Source: Frigoribacterium faeni (GTDB lineage: Bacteria; Actinomycetota; Actinomycetes; Actinomycetales; Microbacteriaceae). Taken from it: a stretch of DNA of 64,000 nt. Position numbers and translations under genes: made by a program. The notes under the pieces are model-generated. The model was given only the letters and a program-made list of their open reading frames with translations. It had not been told where the DNA came from and did no database searches. Location of the stretch: NCBI RefSeq assembly GCF_007988805.1, contig NZ_BJUV01000002.1, forward strand, positions 62,001 to 126,000, in the 5' to 3' direction. This document shows positions 1 to 7,775 of this stretch, one piece after another. Position 1 is the first letter of the stretch. Each line of letters starts with the position of its first letter.

Positions 1-21
1 CGTCACGTAGTCGAACACCAT
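1..21 (-). CDS. N-terminal fragment of an unidentified gene running off the window
   Basis: An ATG on the minus strand at 21 is preceded about 9 nt upstream by a GAGGGGG ribosome-binding site, and opens a frame reading MVFDYVT before the window edge. Seven residues are too few to name a family. It would lie downstream of the flavin monooxygenase on the same strand and might belong to the same cluster. This is inference from the start signal only. Confidence 0.3.
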
Positions 22-121
22 CGTCGTCTGCCCCCTCGTCTGCCGCCGTGCGGCGGATCGATCGCGCCGAGGCCTGTCGGCACGGGCGAACGACACCCAC
101 CCTAACGAGAGGGCCCGGACA

Positions 122-150
122 GCGCCCGGACCGCGTCAGGGTCCGGGCGC
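122..150 (-). terminator. Hairpin after the flavin monooxygenase gene
   Basis: A 10-bp perfect GC stem (GCGCCCGGAC / GTCCGGGCGC) with a 9-nt loop begins 8 nt after the stop codon of the minus-strand monooxygenase. There is no clear U-run, as is usual in actinobacteria. Confidence 0.55.
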
Positions 151-157
151 GGCGGCA

Positions 158-1546
158 TCAGGCCGAGGCCGAGGACCTCCCGACCTTGTACCGGGCGCCG
201 TGGTGCTCCTCCGGGAGGCGGTCGCCGCGGCCGAAGAGCTTCTGTCGGAGCGTGCCCGGCTCGTACTCCGTCGGATAGACGCCCCGGGCCTGCAGCACCG
301 GGATCACATGCTCCACGATGTCCTCGAAGGTCCCGGGCGTGATCGCGTAGGCCAGGTTGAACCCGTCGACGTCGGTCTCGGCCACCCACTCCTGCAGCTG
401 GTCGGCGATCTCCTCGCCCGATCCGACGATGCGCGGCCCGAGACCGCCGATGCCGGCCGCCTCGGCGATGTCGCGGATCGTCCATTCCCTGCCGCTGTCA
501 CCCGCCTGGGCCTGGAAGTTCGCCAGCGCCGACTGGATCGCGTTGCTCTTCACGTCGCCCACGGGGTCGTCGAGCGAGTAGGTGGACAGATCGATGCCCA
601 TCCAGCCCGACATGAGCGTGAGGGCGCCCTCGTGCGAGGCGTACCGCTGGTACTCCTCGTGCTTCGCCGCGGCCCCCTCGGAGGTCGCATCGGTGATGAC
701 CGTGAGGAGGGTGTAGATCCGGGCCGAGTAGCGGTCGCGACCCGCCGCCTCGAGGGCGTCGCGGAGCTTCGTCACGGTCGCCTTGAGCCGCTCCTTCGTC
801 GGCGCCGCGACGAAGATCGACTCCGCATGACCGGCGGCGAACGCGATCCCACGGGGCGAGGCCCCCGCCTGGTAGATCACCGGCGTGCGCTGCGGGCTGG
901 GCTCGGCGATGTGGATGCCGGGGACCTTGTAGTAGGTGCCCTCGTGTCCGATGTCGTGGACCTTGGTCGGGTCCGTGAACACGCCGCTCTCGCGGTCGCG
1001 GACCACGGCGTCGTCCTCCCACGACCCCTCCCACAGCTTGTAGAGCACCTCGAGGTACTCGTCGGCCTGGTCGTATCGCGTGTCGTGGTCGAGCTGGTCG
1101 TCGGCGCCGAGGTTCCGCGCGGCGCTGGGCAGGTAGCCGGTGACGACGTTCCAGCCGACGCGGCCGTCGGTCAGGTGGTCGAGGGTCGACATGCGGCGCG
1201 CGAACGGGTACGGGTGCTCGTAGGCGGTGCCCGCCGTGATGCCGAAGCCGAGGTGCTCGGTGGCCGCGGCCATCGCCGACACGAGCAGGATCGGGTCGCC
1301 GACCGGCGTCTGCGTGCCGTTGCGGAGGGCGGCGTCGTGGTTGCCTCCGTAGACGTCGTAGGTGCCGAGGACGTCGGCGATGAAGAGGCCGTCGAAGACG
1401 CCCCTCTCGAGGAGGCGCGCGAGGGAGGTCCAGTAGCTGAGCTTCGTGTAGTCGGCCGACCGATCGTCGGGGTGCCGCCACAGGCCGGGGGACTGGTGCC
1501 CCACGCAGTTCATGTCGAAGGCGTTGAACCGGATTCGTCGAGTCAT
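158..1546 (-). CDS. LLM-class flavin-dependent monooxygenase (NtaA/SnaA/DszA family)
   Basis: A 462-residue protein of the bacterial luciferase-like fold that uses FMNH2 and O2, supplied by a separate flavin reductase. Family hallmarks visible are the N-terminal RIRFNAFDMNC segment, GLFIADVLGTYDVY, the DHLTDGRVGWNVVTGYLPSAAR block and QAGASPRGIAFAAGHAESIF. Length matches the nitrilotriacetate/dibenzothiophene-sulfone monooxygenase branch (about 440-480). The start is placed at MTRRIRF rather than a GTG 57 nt upstream because conservation begins there. The substrate cannot be read from sequence. The neighbouring NCS1 permease and hydantoin-type racemase suggest a small nitrogen heterocycle or ureide. 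No dedicated reductase is adjacent; a flavin reductase lies far away at 52630. Confidence 0.9.
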   Translation of the reverse strand: MTRRIRFNAFDMNCVGHQSPGLWRHPDDRSADYTKLSYWTSLARLLERGVFDGLFIADVLGTYDVYGGNHDAALRNGTQTPVGDPILLVSAMAAATEHLGFGITAGTAYEHPYPFARRMSTLDHLTDGRVGWNVVTGYLPSAARNLGADDQLDHDTRYDQADEYLEVLYKLWEGSWEDDAVVRDRESGVFTDPTKVHDIGHEGTYYKVPGIHIAEPSPQRTPVIYQAGASPRGIAFAAGHAESIFVAAPTKERLKATVTKLRDALEAAGRDRYSARIYTLLTVITDATSEGAAAKHEEYQRYASHEGALTLMSGWMGIDLSTYSLDDPVGDVKSNAIQSALANFQAQAGDSGREWTIRDIAEAAGIGGLGPRIVGSGEEIADQLQEWVAETDVDGFNLAYAITPGTFEDIVEHVIPVLQARGVYPTEYEPGTLRQKLFGRGDRLPEEHHGARYKVGRSSASA

Positions 1547-1627
1547 GCCCTCATTGTTCGCCGCCGCGCCCGCGGTATCACCTCGGACGACACGCGGCGT
1601 CACACTCCGCGGTCGACCGCGATCGCC

Positions 1628-2290
1628 TCAGGCGCCCGGATGGACGATCAACCAGGTCGCGACGGCGTCCACCGCCCCGAGGTTCCCCAGCCGGTGCGGG
1701 AGGTCGCAGGGGAAGGTCACCGAGTCCCCGGTTCCGACCGAGACGCGCTCGTCGGGGAAGTCGATCGTGAGCTCGCCCGAGACGACGGTCCCGACCTCGT
1801 AGCCCTCGTGCGTGATCAGGTCGTTCACTCCCGTGGCCGACGAGCCCGGAGGGTACGTCGACTCGAAGAAGTCCACGCCTCGGAGATTCCCGGGCGACAG
1901 CCGCCGGAACACGACGCCGTCGTCGAGCACGACCGGCCGGGCCTCGCCCGCCCGCGCCACGACCACGCCCCGAGGAGGCGCGGCTCCGTCCTCGGCCGGT
2001 GCGCTCACCCGGTCGGAGTCGAACACGTCGGCCAGCGGCACGCCGAGCACCTGGACGATGGTGAGCAGTCGGCTGACCGACGGTCGCCGGGCGCCGCGCT
2101 CGATCTGAGACACCGCGCTCGGCGAGATGCCGAGCTCGCCGGCCAGCGATCGCAGCGACAGTCCGCGCGTCTCCCGGAGCTCCCGCAGACGTGCACCGAG
2201 CGCCGCCGCATCGAGATCGACGGAGGCGTCGGAGGAGCGGGACACGGGCGGAACGGACACGAGAAGCCGATCTTGTCGGTGTGAAGCCAT
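1628..2290 (-). CDS. XRE-family transcriptional regulator with C-terminal cupin domain
   Basis: About 220 residues. After a poorly conserved N-terminus there is a helix-turn-helix (LGARLRELRETRGLSLRSLA, then GISPSAVSQIERGARRPS), followed by a cupin beta-barrel with GYEVGTVVSGELTIDFPD and DSVTFPCDLPHRLGNLG near the C-terminus. This architecture is typical of one-component repressors whose cupin senses a small ligand and whose targets are often adjacent transport or catabolic genes. It is divergent from the NCS1 permease. The intergenic region carries three copies of a GGTGTGAA half-site, one overlapping its own first codons, which suggests autoregulation. A GTG 9 nt upstream (2299) is an alternative start. 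Confidence 0.88.
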   Translation of the reverse strand: MASHRQDRLLVSVPPVSRSSDASVDLDAAALGARLRELRETRGLSLRSLAGELGISPSAVSQIERGARRPSVSRLLTIVQVLGVPLADVFDSDRVSAPAEDGAAPPRGVVVARAGEARPVVLDDGVVFRRLSPGNLRGVDFFESTYPPGSSATGVNDLITHEGYEVGTVVSGELTIDFPDERVSVGTGDSVTFPCDLPHRLGNLGAVDAVATWLIVHPGA

Positions 2291-2354
2291 CGCTGTCACA
2301 TGCTTGTTACCTGCAGGAAACCGGAGGTGCGGTGTGAAGCAATAGATTCACACC
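2278..2354. promoter_or_regulatory. Candidate operator: three GGTGTGAA half-sites
   Basis: GGTGTGAAGC occurs at 2278-2287 and again at 2331-2340. The second copy is the left arm of a perfect inverted repeat, GGTGTGAA (2331-2338) N8 TTCACACC (2347-2354). A -10-like TAGATT (2343-2348) sits between the arms, so binding there would block transcription of the permease gene. Confidence 0.6.
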
Positions 2355-2405
2355 ACGTCGGGGATCGCCCCTCGATCACGCTACCTCGTCAGCTGGGAGG
2401 CTCCT

Positions 2406-3989
2406 GTGGCATCGAAGACCGCACCGACCGTCGCGTCCGCACCGCTCCACCGGCCGGATCCGTCGAGCGGGCATCCGGCCGGGAAGGCCCTGATCCGGGA
2501 CGGATACCACCCCGACCTGACCAACGACGACCTGGCCCCGCTCGCCCGCCAGACCTGGGGCAGCTACAACATCTTCGCGTTCTGGATGTCGGACGTGCAC
2601 TCCGTCGGCGGCTACGTGACCGCAGGCAGCCTCTTCGCCCTCGGCATCGCGAGCTGGCAGGTGCTCGTCGCCCTCGTCGTCGGCATCGTGATCGTCACCG
2701 TGTTCACGAACATGGTCGCGAAGCCGAGCCAGCGCACCGGCGTGCCGTACCCGGTCGTCAACCGCGCCGTCTTCGGAGTCCGCGGAGCGCACATCCCCGC
2801 CATCATCCGCGGCCTGATCGCCACCGCCTGGTACGGGGTGCAGACCTACCTGGCCTCGCAGGCCCTCACCATCGTCTTCCTCAAGTTCCTCCCCGCCAGC
2901 GCGGCTCTGCTCGAGCCGGAGCTCCTCGGGCTGGACGCCCTGGGATGGATCAGCTACGGCATCCTCTGGATCGCCCAGGCCGCGCTCTTCTGGCGCGGCA
3001 TGGAGTCCATCCGCCGATTCATCGACTTCGCCGGCCCCGCCGTCTACCTCGTCATGATCGCCCTCGCCGTGTACCTCGTGACGCAGGCCGGCTGGGGCTC
3101 GATCAGCCTCAGCCTCTCCGCCGGGCCCCCGATGGAGCTCGGGGCGTCGATCCCGGTCATGCTCTCGGCGATCGCGATCGTCGTCAGCTACTTCTCGGGG
3201 CCGATGCTGAACTTCGGCGACTTCTCCCGCTACGGGCGCAGCTTCGCCGCCGTCAAGAAGGGGAACCTGCTCGGCCTGCCCGTCAACTTCCTCTTCTTCT
3301 CGCTCCTCACCGTGATCTGCGCCTCCGCGACCGTCCCCGTCTTCGGACGACTCATCACGGACCCGATCGAGACCGTCGACGCCATCGGGACGCCCTTCGC
3401 CATCCTGCTCGGAGGCCTCACGTTCGTCACGGCGACCGTCGGGATCAACATCGTCGCCAACTTCATCTCGCCCGCCTTCGACTTCACGAACGTCAGCCCC
3501 CGGCGCATCAGCTGGCGGACCGGAGGCATGATCGCCGCCGTGGGCAGCGTCGCCCTCACCCCCTGGAACTGGTACGGCGACGCTCAGGCGATCCAGTACT
3601 CGCTGGGTGTCCTCGGCGCGCTGATCGGCCCGTTGTTCGGCATCCTGATCGCCGGCTACTACCTGGTGGGACGACAGCGCATCGCCGTGGACGACCTGTT
3701 CACGATGGGGCCGGCGGGTCGGTACTGGTACCGCGGCGGCGTCAACCTGAACGCCGTCCGCGCGCTCGTCGCCTCCGGTCTGGTGTCCGTCGCCGTCGCC
3801 GTGGTCCCCGCCCTGGTCGTCGACCTCGGTGGGCCGTCCGTCACCTGGATCAGCGACTTCAGCTGGTTCGTCGGTTGCGGACTCGGCCTCGTCGCCTTCC
3901 GGGAGCTCGAACGTCGACGTCCCCGGATGCCGTCGCCGAGCGCCGACGAGGCCGGCGTCGACGACGGCACCGTCCACCCGACCGTCTGA
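2406..3989 (+). CDS. NCS1 family permease (cytosine/purine/uracil/allantoin/hydantoin type)
   Basis: A 527-residue, about 12-helix secondary transporter of the nucleobase-cation-symport-1 family. The signature WGSYNIFAFWMSDVHSVGGY (residues 51-70) is the diagnostic first helix of NCS1 carriers such as Mhp1, PucI and allantoin permeases. It probably imports a nucleobase, hydantoin or ureide with H+ or Na+ across the cytoplasmic membrane. The GTG start at 2406 has a GGGAGG site 5 nt upstream. The racemase gene follows 11 nt after the stop, indicating an operon. Regulation by the divergent XRE-cupin protein is inferred from the palindrome upstream. Confidence 0.92.
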   Translation: MASKTAPTVASAPLHRPDPSSGHPAGKALIRDGYHPDLTNDDLAPLARQTWGSYNIFAFWMSDVHSVGGYVTAGSLFALGIASWQVLVALVVGIVIVTVFTNMVAKPSQRTGVPYPVVNRAVFGVRGAHIPAIIRGLIATAWYGVQTYLASQALTIVFLKFLPASAALLEPELLGLDALGWISYGILWIAQAALFWRGMESIRRFIDFAGPAVYLVMIALAVYLVTQAGWGSISLSLSAGPPMELGASIPVMLSAIAIVVSYFSGPMLNFGDFSRYGRSFAAVKKGNLLGLPVNFLFFSLLTVICASATVPVFGRLITDPIETVDAIGTPFAILLGGLTFVTATVGINIVANFISPAFDFTNVSPRRISWRTGGMIAAVGSVALTPWNWYGDAQAIQYSLGVLGALIGPLFGILIAGYYLVGRQRIAVDDLFTMGPAGRYWYRGGVNLNAVRALVASGLVSVAVAVVPALVVDLGGPSVTWISDFSWFVGCGLGLVAFRELERRRPRMPSPSADEAGVDDGTVHPTV

Positions 3990-4000
3990 GGAGCCCCGCC

Positions 4001-4744
4001 GTGCACGTCCGCATCATCAACCCCAACACCAGCAGCAGCATGACGCGGTCCATCGGCGTCGCCGCACGCGCGGCCGCCTCGCCGTCGACCGTGGTCACCG
4101 CGGTCGAACCGTCGATGGGGCCCGCCTCGATCGAGAGCCACTTCGAGGAGGCGCTGGCCGTCCCGGGCCTGCTCGAGCGGATCTCCGAGGGCGAGCGCGA
4201 CGGCGTCGACGCCTACGTGATCGCCTGCTTCGGCGACCCCGGCCTCGACGCCGCGCGCGAGCTCGCGAGCGGTCCCGTGATCGGCATCGCCGAGGCGGCG
4301 TTCCACGCGGCCTCGTTCGTCGCGCGACGGTTCGGCGTCGTGACCACGCTCGAGCGCACGACGGGCCGTGCCCGCGAGCTCGTCGACCGGTACGGCTTCC
4401 GCCCCGCCTGCACCGAGGTGCGCGCCTGCGAGATCGCCGTGCTCGACCTGGACGACCCCGCGTCCGAGGCCCGACGCGTCGTCGCCGACGAGTGCCGGGC
4501 CGTGCTCGCCGGGGGAGCGGAGGCCGTCGTCCTCGGCTGCGCGGGGATGGCCGATCTGTGCCACGACCTGTCCGCCGAGCTCGGCGTGCCGGTCGTCGAC
4601 GGGGTCGGGGCGGCGACCGCCTTCGCCGAATCCCTCGTGCGTCTCCGGCTGCGCACCAGCCCGCGAGGGGAGTACGCGCCGCCGCCGGCGAAGGAGATCA
4701 CGGGCCTGCTGCGACCGTTCTCGCTGGCCGGCGCGTCGGCCTGA
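4001..4744 (+). CDS. Aspartate/glutamate (hydantoin) racemase family protein
   Basis: A 247-residue protein starting at GTG 4001, 11 nt after the permease gene. INPNTS at residues 6-11 is the classic N-terminus of hydantoin racemases and Dcg1-like proteins. The two catalytic cysteines of the two-base mechanism are present: Cys76 in ACFGDPGLD and Cys180 in LGCAGMADL. The likely reaction is racemisation or epimerisation of a hydantoin or amino-acid-like carbon acid. Coupling to an NCS1 permease is seen in hydantoin and allantoin utilisation clusters, but no hydantoinase or carbamoylase is present in the window. Confidence 0.88.
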   Translation: MHVRIINPNTSSSMTRSIGVAARAAASPSTVVTAVEPSMGPASIESHFEEALAVPGLLERISEGERDGVDAYVIACFGDPGLDAARELASGPVIGIAEAAFHAASFVARRFGVVTTLERTTGRARELVDRYGFRPACTEVRACEIAVLDLDDPASEARRVVADECRAVLAGGAEAVVLGCAGMADLCHDLSAELGVPVVDGVGAATAFAESLVRLRLRTSPRGEYAPPPAKEITGLLRPFSLAGASA

Positions 4745-4759
4745 CCCGGGGCGGGCACG

Positions 4760-4765
4760 TACGCT
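4760..4765 (+). promoter_or_regulatory. -10 element of a leaderless promoter (MFS gene)
   Basis: TACGCT is followed after 6 nt by the ATG at 4772, a spacing that puts the transcription start at or near the start codon. The intervening GAGGGG abuts the ATG and is too close to act as a Shine-Dalgarno site. Confidence 0.55.
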
Positions 4766-4771
4766 GAGGGG

Positions 4772-6019
4772 ATGTCGACCCCGGCGCCCGGCGCACCCTC
4801 CGAGCCGCCCCGCGTCCGCCTGGGACGCGACGTGATCGTCCTCGGGGTGATCGCCTTCTTCGTCATGGTCGGCTTCGGGGTCGTCGTGCCCGTGCTGCCC
4901 GTCTACGCCCGCAGCTTCGGCGTCGACAACACCCTGGTCGGTGCGGTGCTGTCGGCGTTCGCCCTGATGCGTCTGGTCGCGAGTCCCTTCGTCGGACGGC
5001 TGCTCGACCTCGTCGGCGAGCGGCTCGTGCTCTCGGTCGGCATCGGGATCGTCGCCCTCTCGAGCGGACTCGCGGGGCTGGCGGAGACGTACCCGCAGCT
5101 CCTGCTGCTCCGTGGCCTCGGCGGCATCGGCTCGGCCATGTTCAGCATCGCGGCCATGACGCTGCTGCTCGCGTCGACGGCCGCATCGCATCGGGCGCGA
5201 GCCATCGGGTTCTATCAGGGCGGGTTCCTGGTCGGGGGCATGGCCGGGCCCGCGCTCGGCGGCGTGCTCGCCACGATCTCGCTGACGGCGCCGTTCTTCT
5301 TCTACGCCGCGACGCTCGTGGTGGCGGGCGTCGTGGGCGTGGTCCTGCTGCGACCCGTGCGGGGCCGTGGCGCGCCCGTGGCGGCCGAGCCGCCGGTGGC
5401 GTTCCGCCAGGTGGTCCGCGACGTCCGGTTCCGAGCCGCCTGCGTCGCCAGCTTCGCGCAGGGCTGGTCGTCGCTCGGGGTGCGGAGCGCGCTGGTCCCC
5501 GTGCTCGTCGTGGAGGTCCTGAAGGGGACCACGGCGTGGACCGGCGTCGTGTTCGCCGTCGCCGCCGTCGCTCAGACCGCGGCCCTCGCACCCGCGGCCC
5601 GCCTGGTGGACACCGTGGGCCGCCGACCGGCGATGATCGGCGCGTTCGCCGTCGCCGGCGTGACGCTGGCCGGGGTCGCGTTCTCGCGCGACATCGTGGT
5701 GCTCGGCGCCCTGCTCGCCGTCTACGGCGTGGCCACCGCGTTCATGGGGACGGCACCGGCCGCCCTCGTCGGCGACGCGGCCGGGGGTCGCGGCGGGCGT
5801 CCGGTCGCGGTCTTCTCGATGTGCTCCGATGTCGGGGCCATCGCGGGGCCGCTGGTCGCCGGGTTCCTGGTCGACACGACGTCGTACGCGGTGGCGTTCG
5901 GCTCCGCCGGGGCGCTGCTGGTGCTGAGCGCCCTCGTCTCGCTGACCCTCCCGCGGCGGTCGACGACGCGACCGGAGAACGAGGAGGCGCGCCCCGGTTC
6001 CCCGGGACGCGCCTCCTGA
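4772..6019 (+). CDS. MFS transporter
   Basis: A 415-residue polytopic membrane protein with about 12 hydrophobic helices. The loop 2-3 motif of drug-efflux type MFS carriers appears as GRLLDLVGERLVL, and the second half repeats it as ARLVDTVGRRPAMIG. An N-terminal GFGVVVPVLPVYARSFG and a helix-5 GFYQGGFLVGGMAGPALGG also fit the DHA1-like (12-TM) group. The probable role is proton-coupled efflux or uptake of a small molecule; the substrate is unknown. It has its own leaderless promoter, so it is not necessarily part of the permease-racemase operon. Its last codons form half of a terminator hairpin. Confidence 0.88.
   Translation: MSTPAPGAPSEPPRVRLGRDVIVLGVIAFFVMVGFGVVVPVLPVYARSFGVDNTLVGAVLSAFALMRLVASPFVGRLLDLVGERLVLSVGIGIVALSSGLAGLAETYPQLLLLRGLGGIGSAMFSIAAMTLLLASTAASHRARAIGFYQGGFLVGGMAGPALGGVLATISLTAPFFFYAATLVVAGVVGVVLLRPVRGRGAPVAAEPPVAFRQVVRDVRFRAACVASFAQGWSSLGVRSALVPVLVVEVLKGTTAWTGVVFAVAAVAQTAALAPAARLVDTVGRRPAMIGAFAVAGVTLAGVAFSRDIVVLGALLAVYGVATAFMGTAPAALVGDAAGGRGGRPVAVFSMCSDVGAIAGPLVAGFLVDTTSYAVAFGSAGALLVLSALVSLTLPRRSTTRPENEEARPGSPGRAS
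5983..6016. terminator. Hairpin overlapping the end of the MFS gene
   Basis: GGAGGCGCG pairs with CGCGCCTCC and the inner CCCGG with CCGGG, with one mismatch and a short loop. It ends immediately before the MFS stop codon and lies between convergent genes, so it may act in both directions. Confidence 0.5.
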
Positions 6020-6041
6020 GCCGCAGATCGATCCGGTCGTA

Positions 6042-7391
6042 CTACTTCTTCTTCTTCGAGCCGGAGTCGGCCGACACGGACGGGGTCACCTTGAGGAACC
6101 CTGCCCGCGGGTCGCTCATGCCGACGAGCGGGGTCTGGTCGCGACCCCCGACGAAGTTGGTGATCCACCCGGTCAGGATGCGCCACTTCCGGTTCAGCGT
6201 CGGCATCGCATAGAGGTGGTAGCCGCGGTGCGCGAGCCAGGCCGGGATGTTCTTCATCTGGACGTTCTTGATGTTGGCCGCGCCCTTGCCGATGCCGAAG
6301 CTCGCGACGGTTCCGACCGACTCGTGACGGTACTCGGCGATCGGCTGCCCCGAGAGCTGGGCGATGACGTTGTCGGCGACGGTGATCGCCTGACGCACGG
6401 CGTTCTGGGCGTTCGGCGGGTAGTACGCCGGCTGCTGCTCGCTCAGCAGATTGGGCACCTGCGCGCCGTCGCCGAGAGCCCAGACGCCGTCGAGCACGAC
6501 GCCGTCCTCGCTCTGCACCTGCAGGGTGGCCGAGACGTTCACGTGCCCCTTCGGGCCGAGCGGCAGCCCCATGTCCCCCAGGACCGGGTTCGGCTTGACG
6601 CCGGCCGTCCAGACGATGGTGCCTGCCGGGATCGTCTCCCCGTCGCTCAGCACGACGTCGCCGTCGACGCACGAGGGCATCGTGGTCTTGAGGCGGATGT
6701 CGATGCCGCGCGAGCGGAGGTGACCGAGCGTCCACTTGGAGAGCTCGGGTCCGACCTCCGGGGCGACGCGGTCGAGCGCCTCCACGAGCACGAAACGCAG
6801 CTCGTCACGCGACAGGTTGGGGAACGAGTCGATGGCGGCCTTGGCCGCGTCGTCGAGCTCGGCCATCGCCTCGACGCCGGTGTACCCGCCGCCCACGAAC
6901 ACGACGGTGAGCAGCTTGCGCCGGGTGGCCGGGTCCGAGACCGATGCGGCCTCGGCGATGTTGCCGAGGATGCGGTCGCGGACGTACTGCGCCTCCTCGA
7001 CGCTCTTGAAGCCCACGCCGTTCTCGGCCAGCCCCGGTGTGGGGAAGGTCCGGGTGACGGCGCCGAGGGCGACGACGAGCTGGTCGTAGGGGATGGTGCT
7101 CGAGACGCCGTCGCCGGTCGTGACGGACACGGTCTTCGCCGCCGAGTCGAGCCCGGTGACCGCCGCCTCCACGACCTTCGTCTTGCGAAGGGCCTTGCGG
7201 AGCGGGACGGTCACGTCGCGCGGGGCGATGTGGCCTCCGGCGACCTCGGGCAGGAACGGCTGATAGGTGAAGTAGGGCGCCTGGTCGACGAGCGTGATGC
7301 TCGCGTTCTGGGGCGGTCGCCGTTTCTGGAGCTCGAGTGCGGTGGTCAGCCCGGCGGAACCGCCGCCGAGAATTACGATGCGCGTTGTCAT
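6042..7391 (-). CDS. ndh: Type II NADH dehydrogenase (NDH-2)
   Basis: A 449-residue FAD flavoprotein that oxidises NADH and reduces menaquinone at the membrane without proton pumping. The first dinucleotide fold is IVILGGGSAGLTTALEL at the N-terminus (FAD), and the second is VVFVGGGYTGVEAMAEL (NADH). APYFTYQPFLPEVAGG, GAVTRTFPTPGLAENG and WALGDGAQVP are typical NDH-2 blocks. The C-terminus ends in a lysine-rich KKKK tail after an amphipathic stretch, compatible with peripheral membrane attachment. The ATG has GGGAGG about 10 nt upstream. It feeds electrons to the menaquinol:bc1-aa3 chain encoded at 38-47 kb. Confidence 0.93.
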   Translation of the reverse strand: MTTRIVILGGGSAGLTTALELQKRRPPQNASITLVDQAPYFTYQPFLPEVAGGHIAPRDVTVPLRKALRKTKVVEAAVTGLDSAAKTVSVTTGDGVSSTIPYDQLVVALGAVTRTFPTPGLAENGVGFKSVEEAQYVRDRILGNIAEAASVSDPATRRKLLTVVFVGGGYTGVEAMAELDDAAKAAIDSFPNLSRDELRFVLVEALDRVAPEVGPELSKWTLGHLRSRGIDIRLKTTMPSCVDGDVVLSDGETIPAGTIVWTAGVKPNPVLGDMGLPLGPKGHVNVSATLQVQSEDGVVLDGVWALGDGAQVPNLLSEQQPAYYPPNAQNAVRQAITVADNVIAQLSGQPIAEYRHESVGTVASFGIGKGAANIKNVQMKNIPAWLAHRGYHLYAMPTLNRKWRILTGWITNFVGGRDQTPLVGMSDPRAGFLKVTPSVSADSGSKKKK

Positions 7392-7452
7392 AGATGTATT
7401 CCTCCCGCGTCGACCGTACCGTGCACCTCGGCCCGGCGGTCGACGAACACGG

Positions 7453-7695
7453 TCAGCGGTCGGCGGGGATGTCCGAGTCGGTGAACTCGCCGTCCTCGTC
7501 GTCTCCCGATCCGCCGCCGTGCTTGGTCGACGTCGTGTCGCCGTCCTCCGGGATGTCGCTGTCGACGTACGAACCGGCGGATTCGGTCGTGGTGGACTCG
7601 TGCGTCACGGAGGCCGGACCGCCGTCGCCGGTCGACTCGGTGTGCTCGGTGTGCTCGGTGTGCTCGTGTTCGTTGCCGTGGTGGTCGTTGCCCAT
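7453..7695 (-). CDS. Small acidic, His/Glu/Thr-rich hypothetical protein
   Basis: An 80-residue soluble protein of unknown function. It opens MGNDHHGNEHEHTEHTEHTE, a short tandem of HTE triplets, and carries two copies of a DSDIP motif, VDSDIPEDGD in the middle and TDSDIPADR at the very C-terminus. It is low complexity and strongly acidic, likely disordered, and might bind metal through its His cluster (inference). The start is set at 7695 because a GGAGG lies 6 nt upstream; an in-frame ATG at 7749 would add 18 residues without comparable support. Confidence 0.6.
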   Translation of the reverse strand: MGNDHHGNEHEHTEHTEHTESTGDGGPASVTHESTTTESAGSYVDSDIPEDGDTTSTKHGGGSGDDEDGEFTDSDIPADR

Positions 7696-7775
7696 GATGG
7701 CCTCCGTCGAGATGATCGTGGCGGCGTCACCGCCGCTCGTGCCGCTCACAGTAGGCCCGACCCGGTGATCCCGGA

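Noticed and set aside
200-2284. A 694-codon open frame antisense to the monooxygenase and XRE genes
   Set aside because: It is the complement of two well-supported genes; its composition (Arg/Gly/Val/Asp-rich) is the typical antisense shadow of GC-rich coding DNA.
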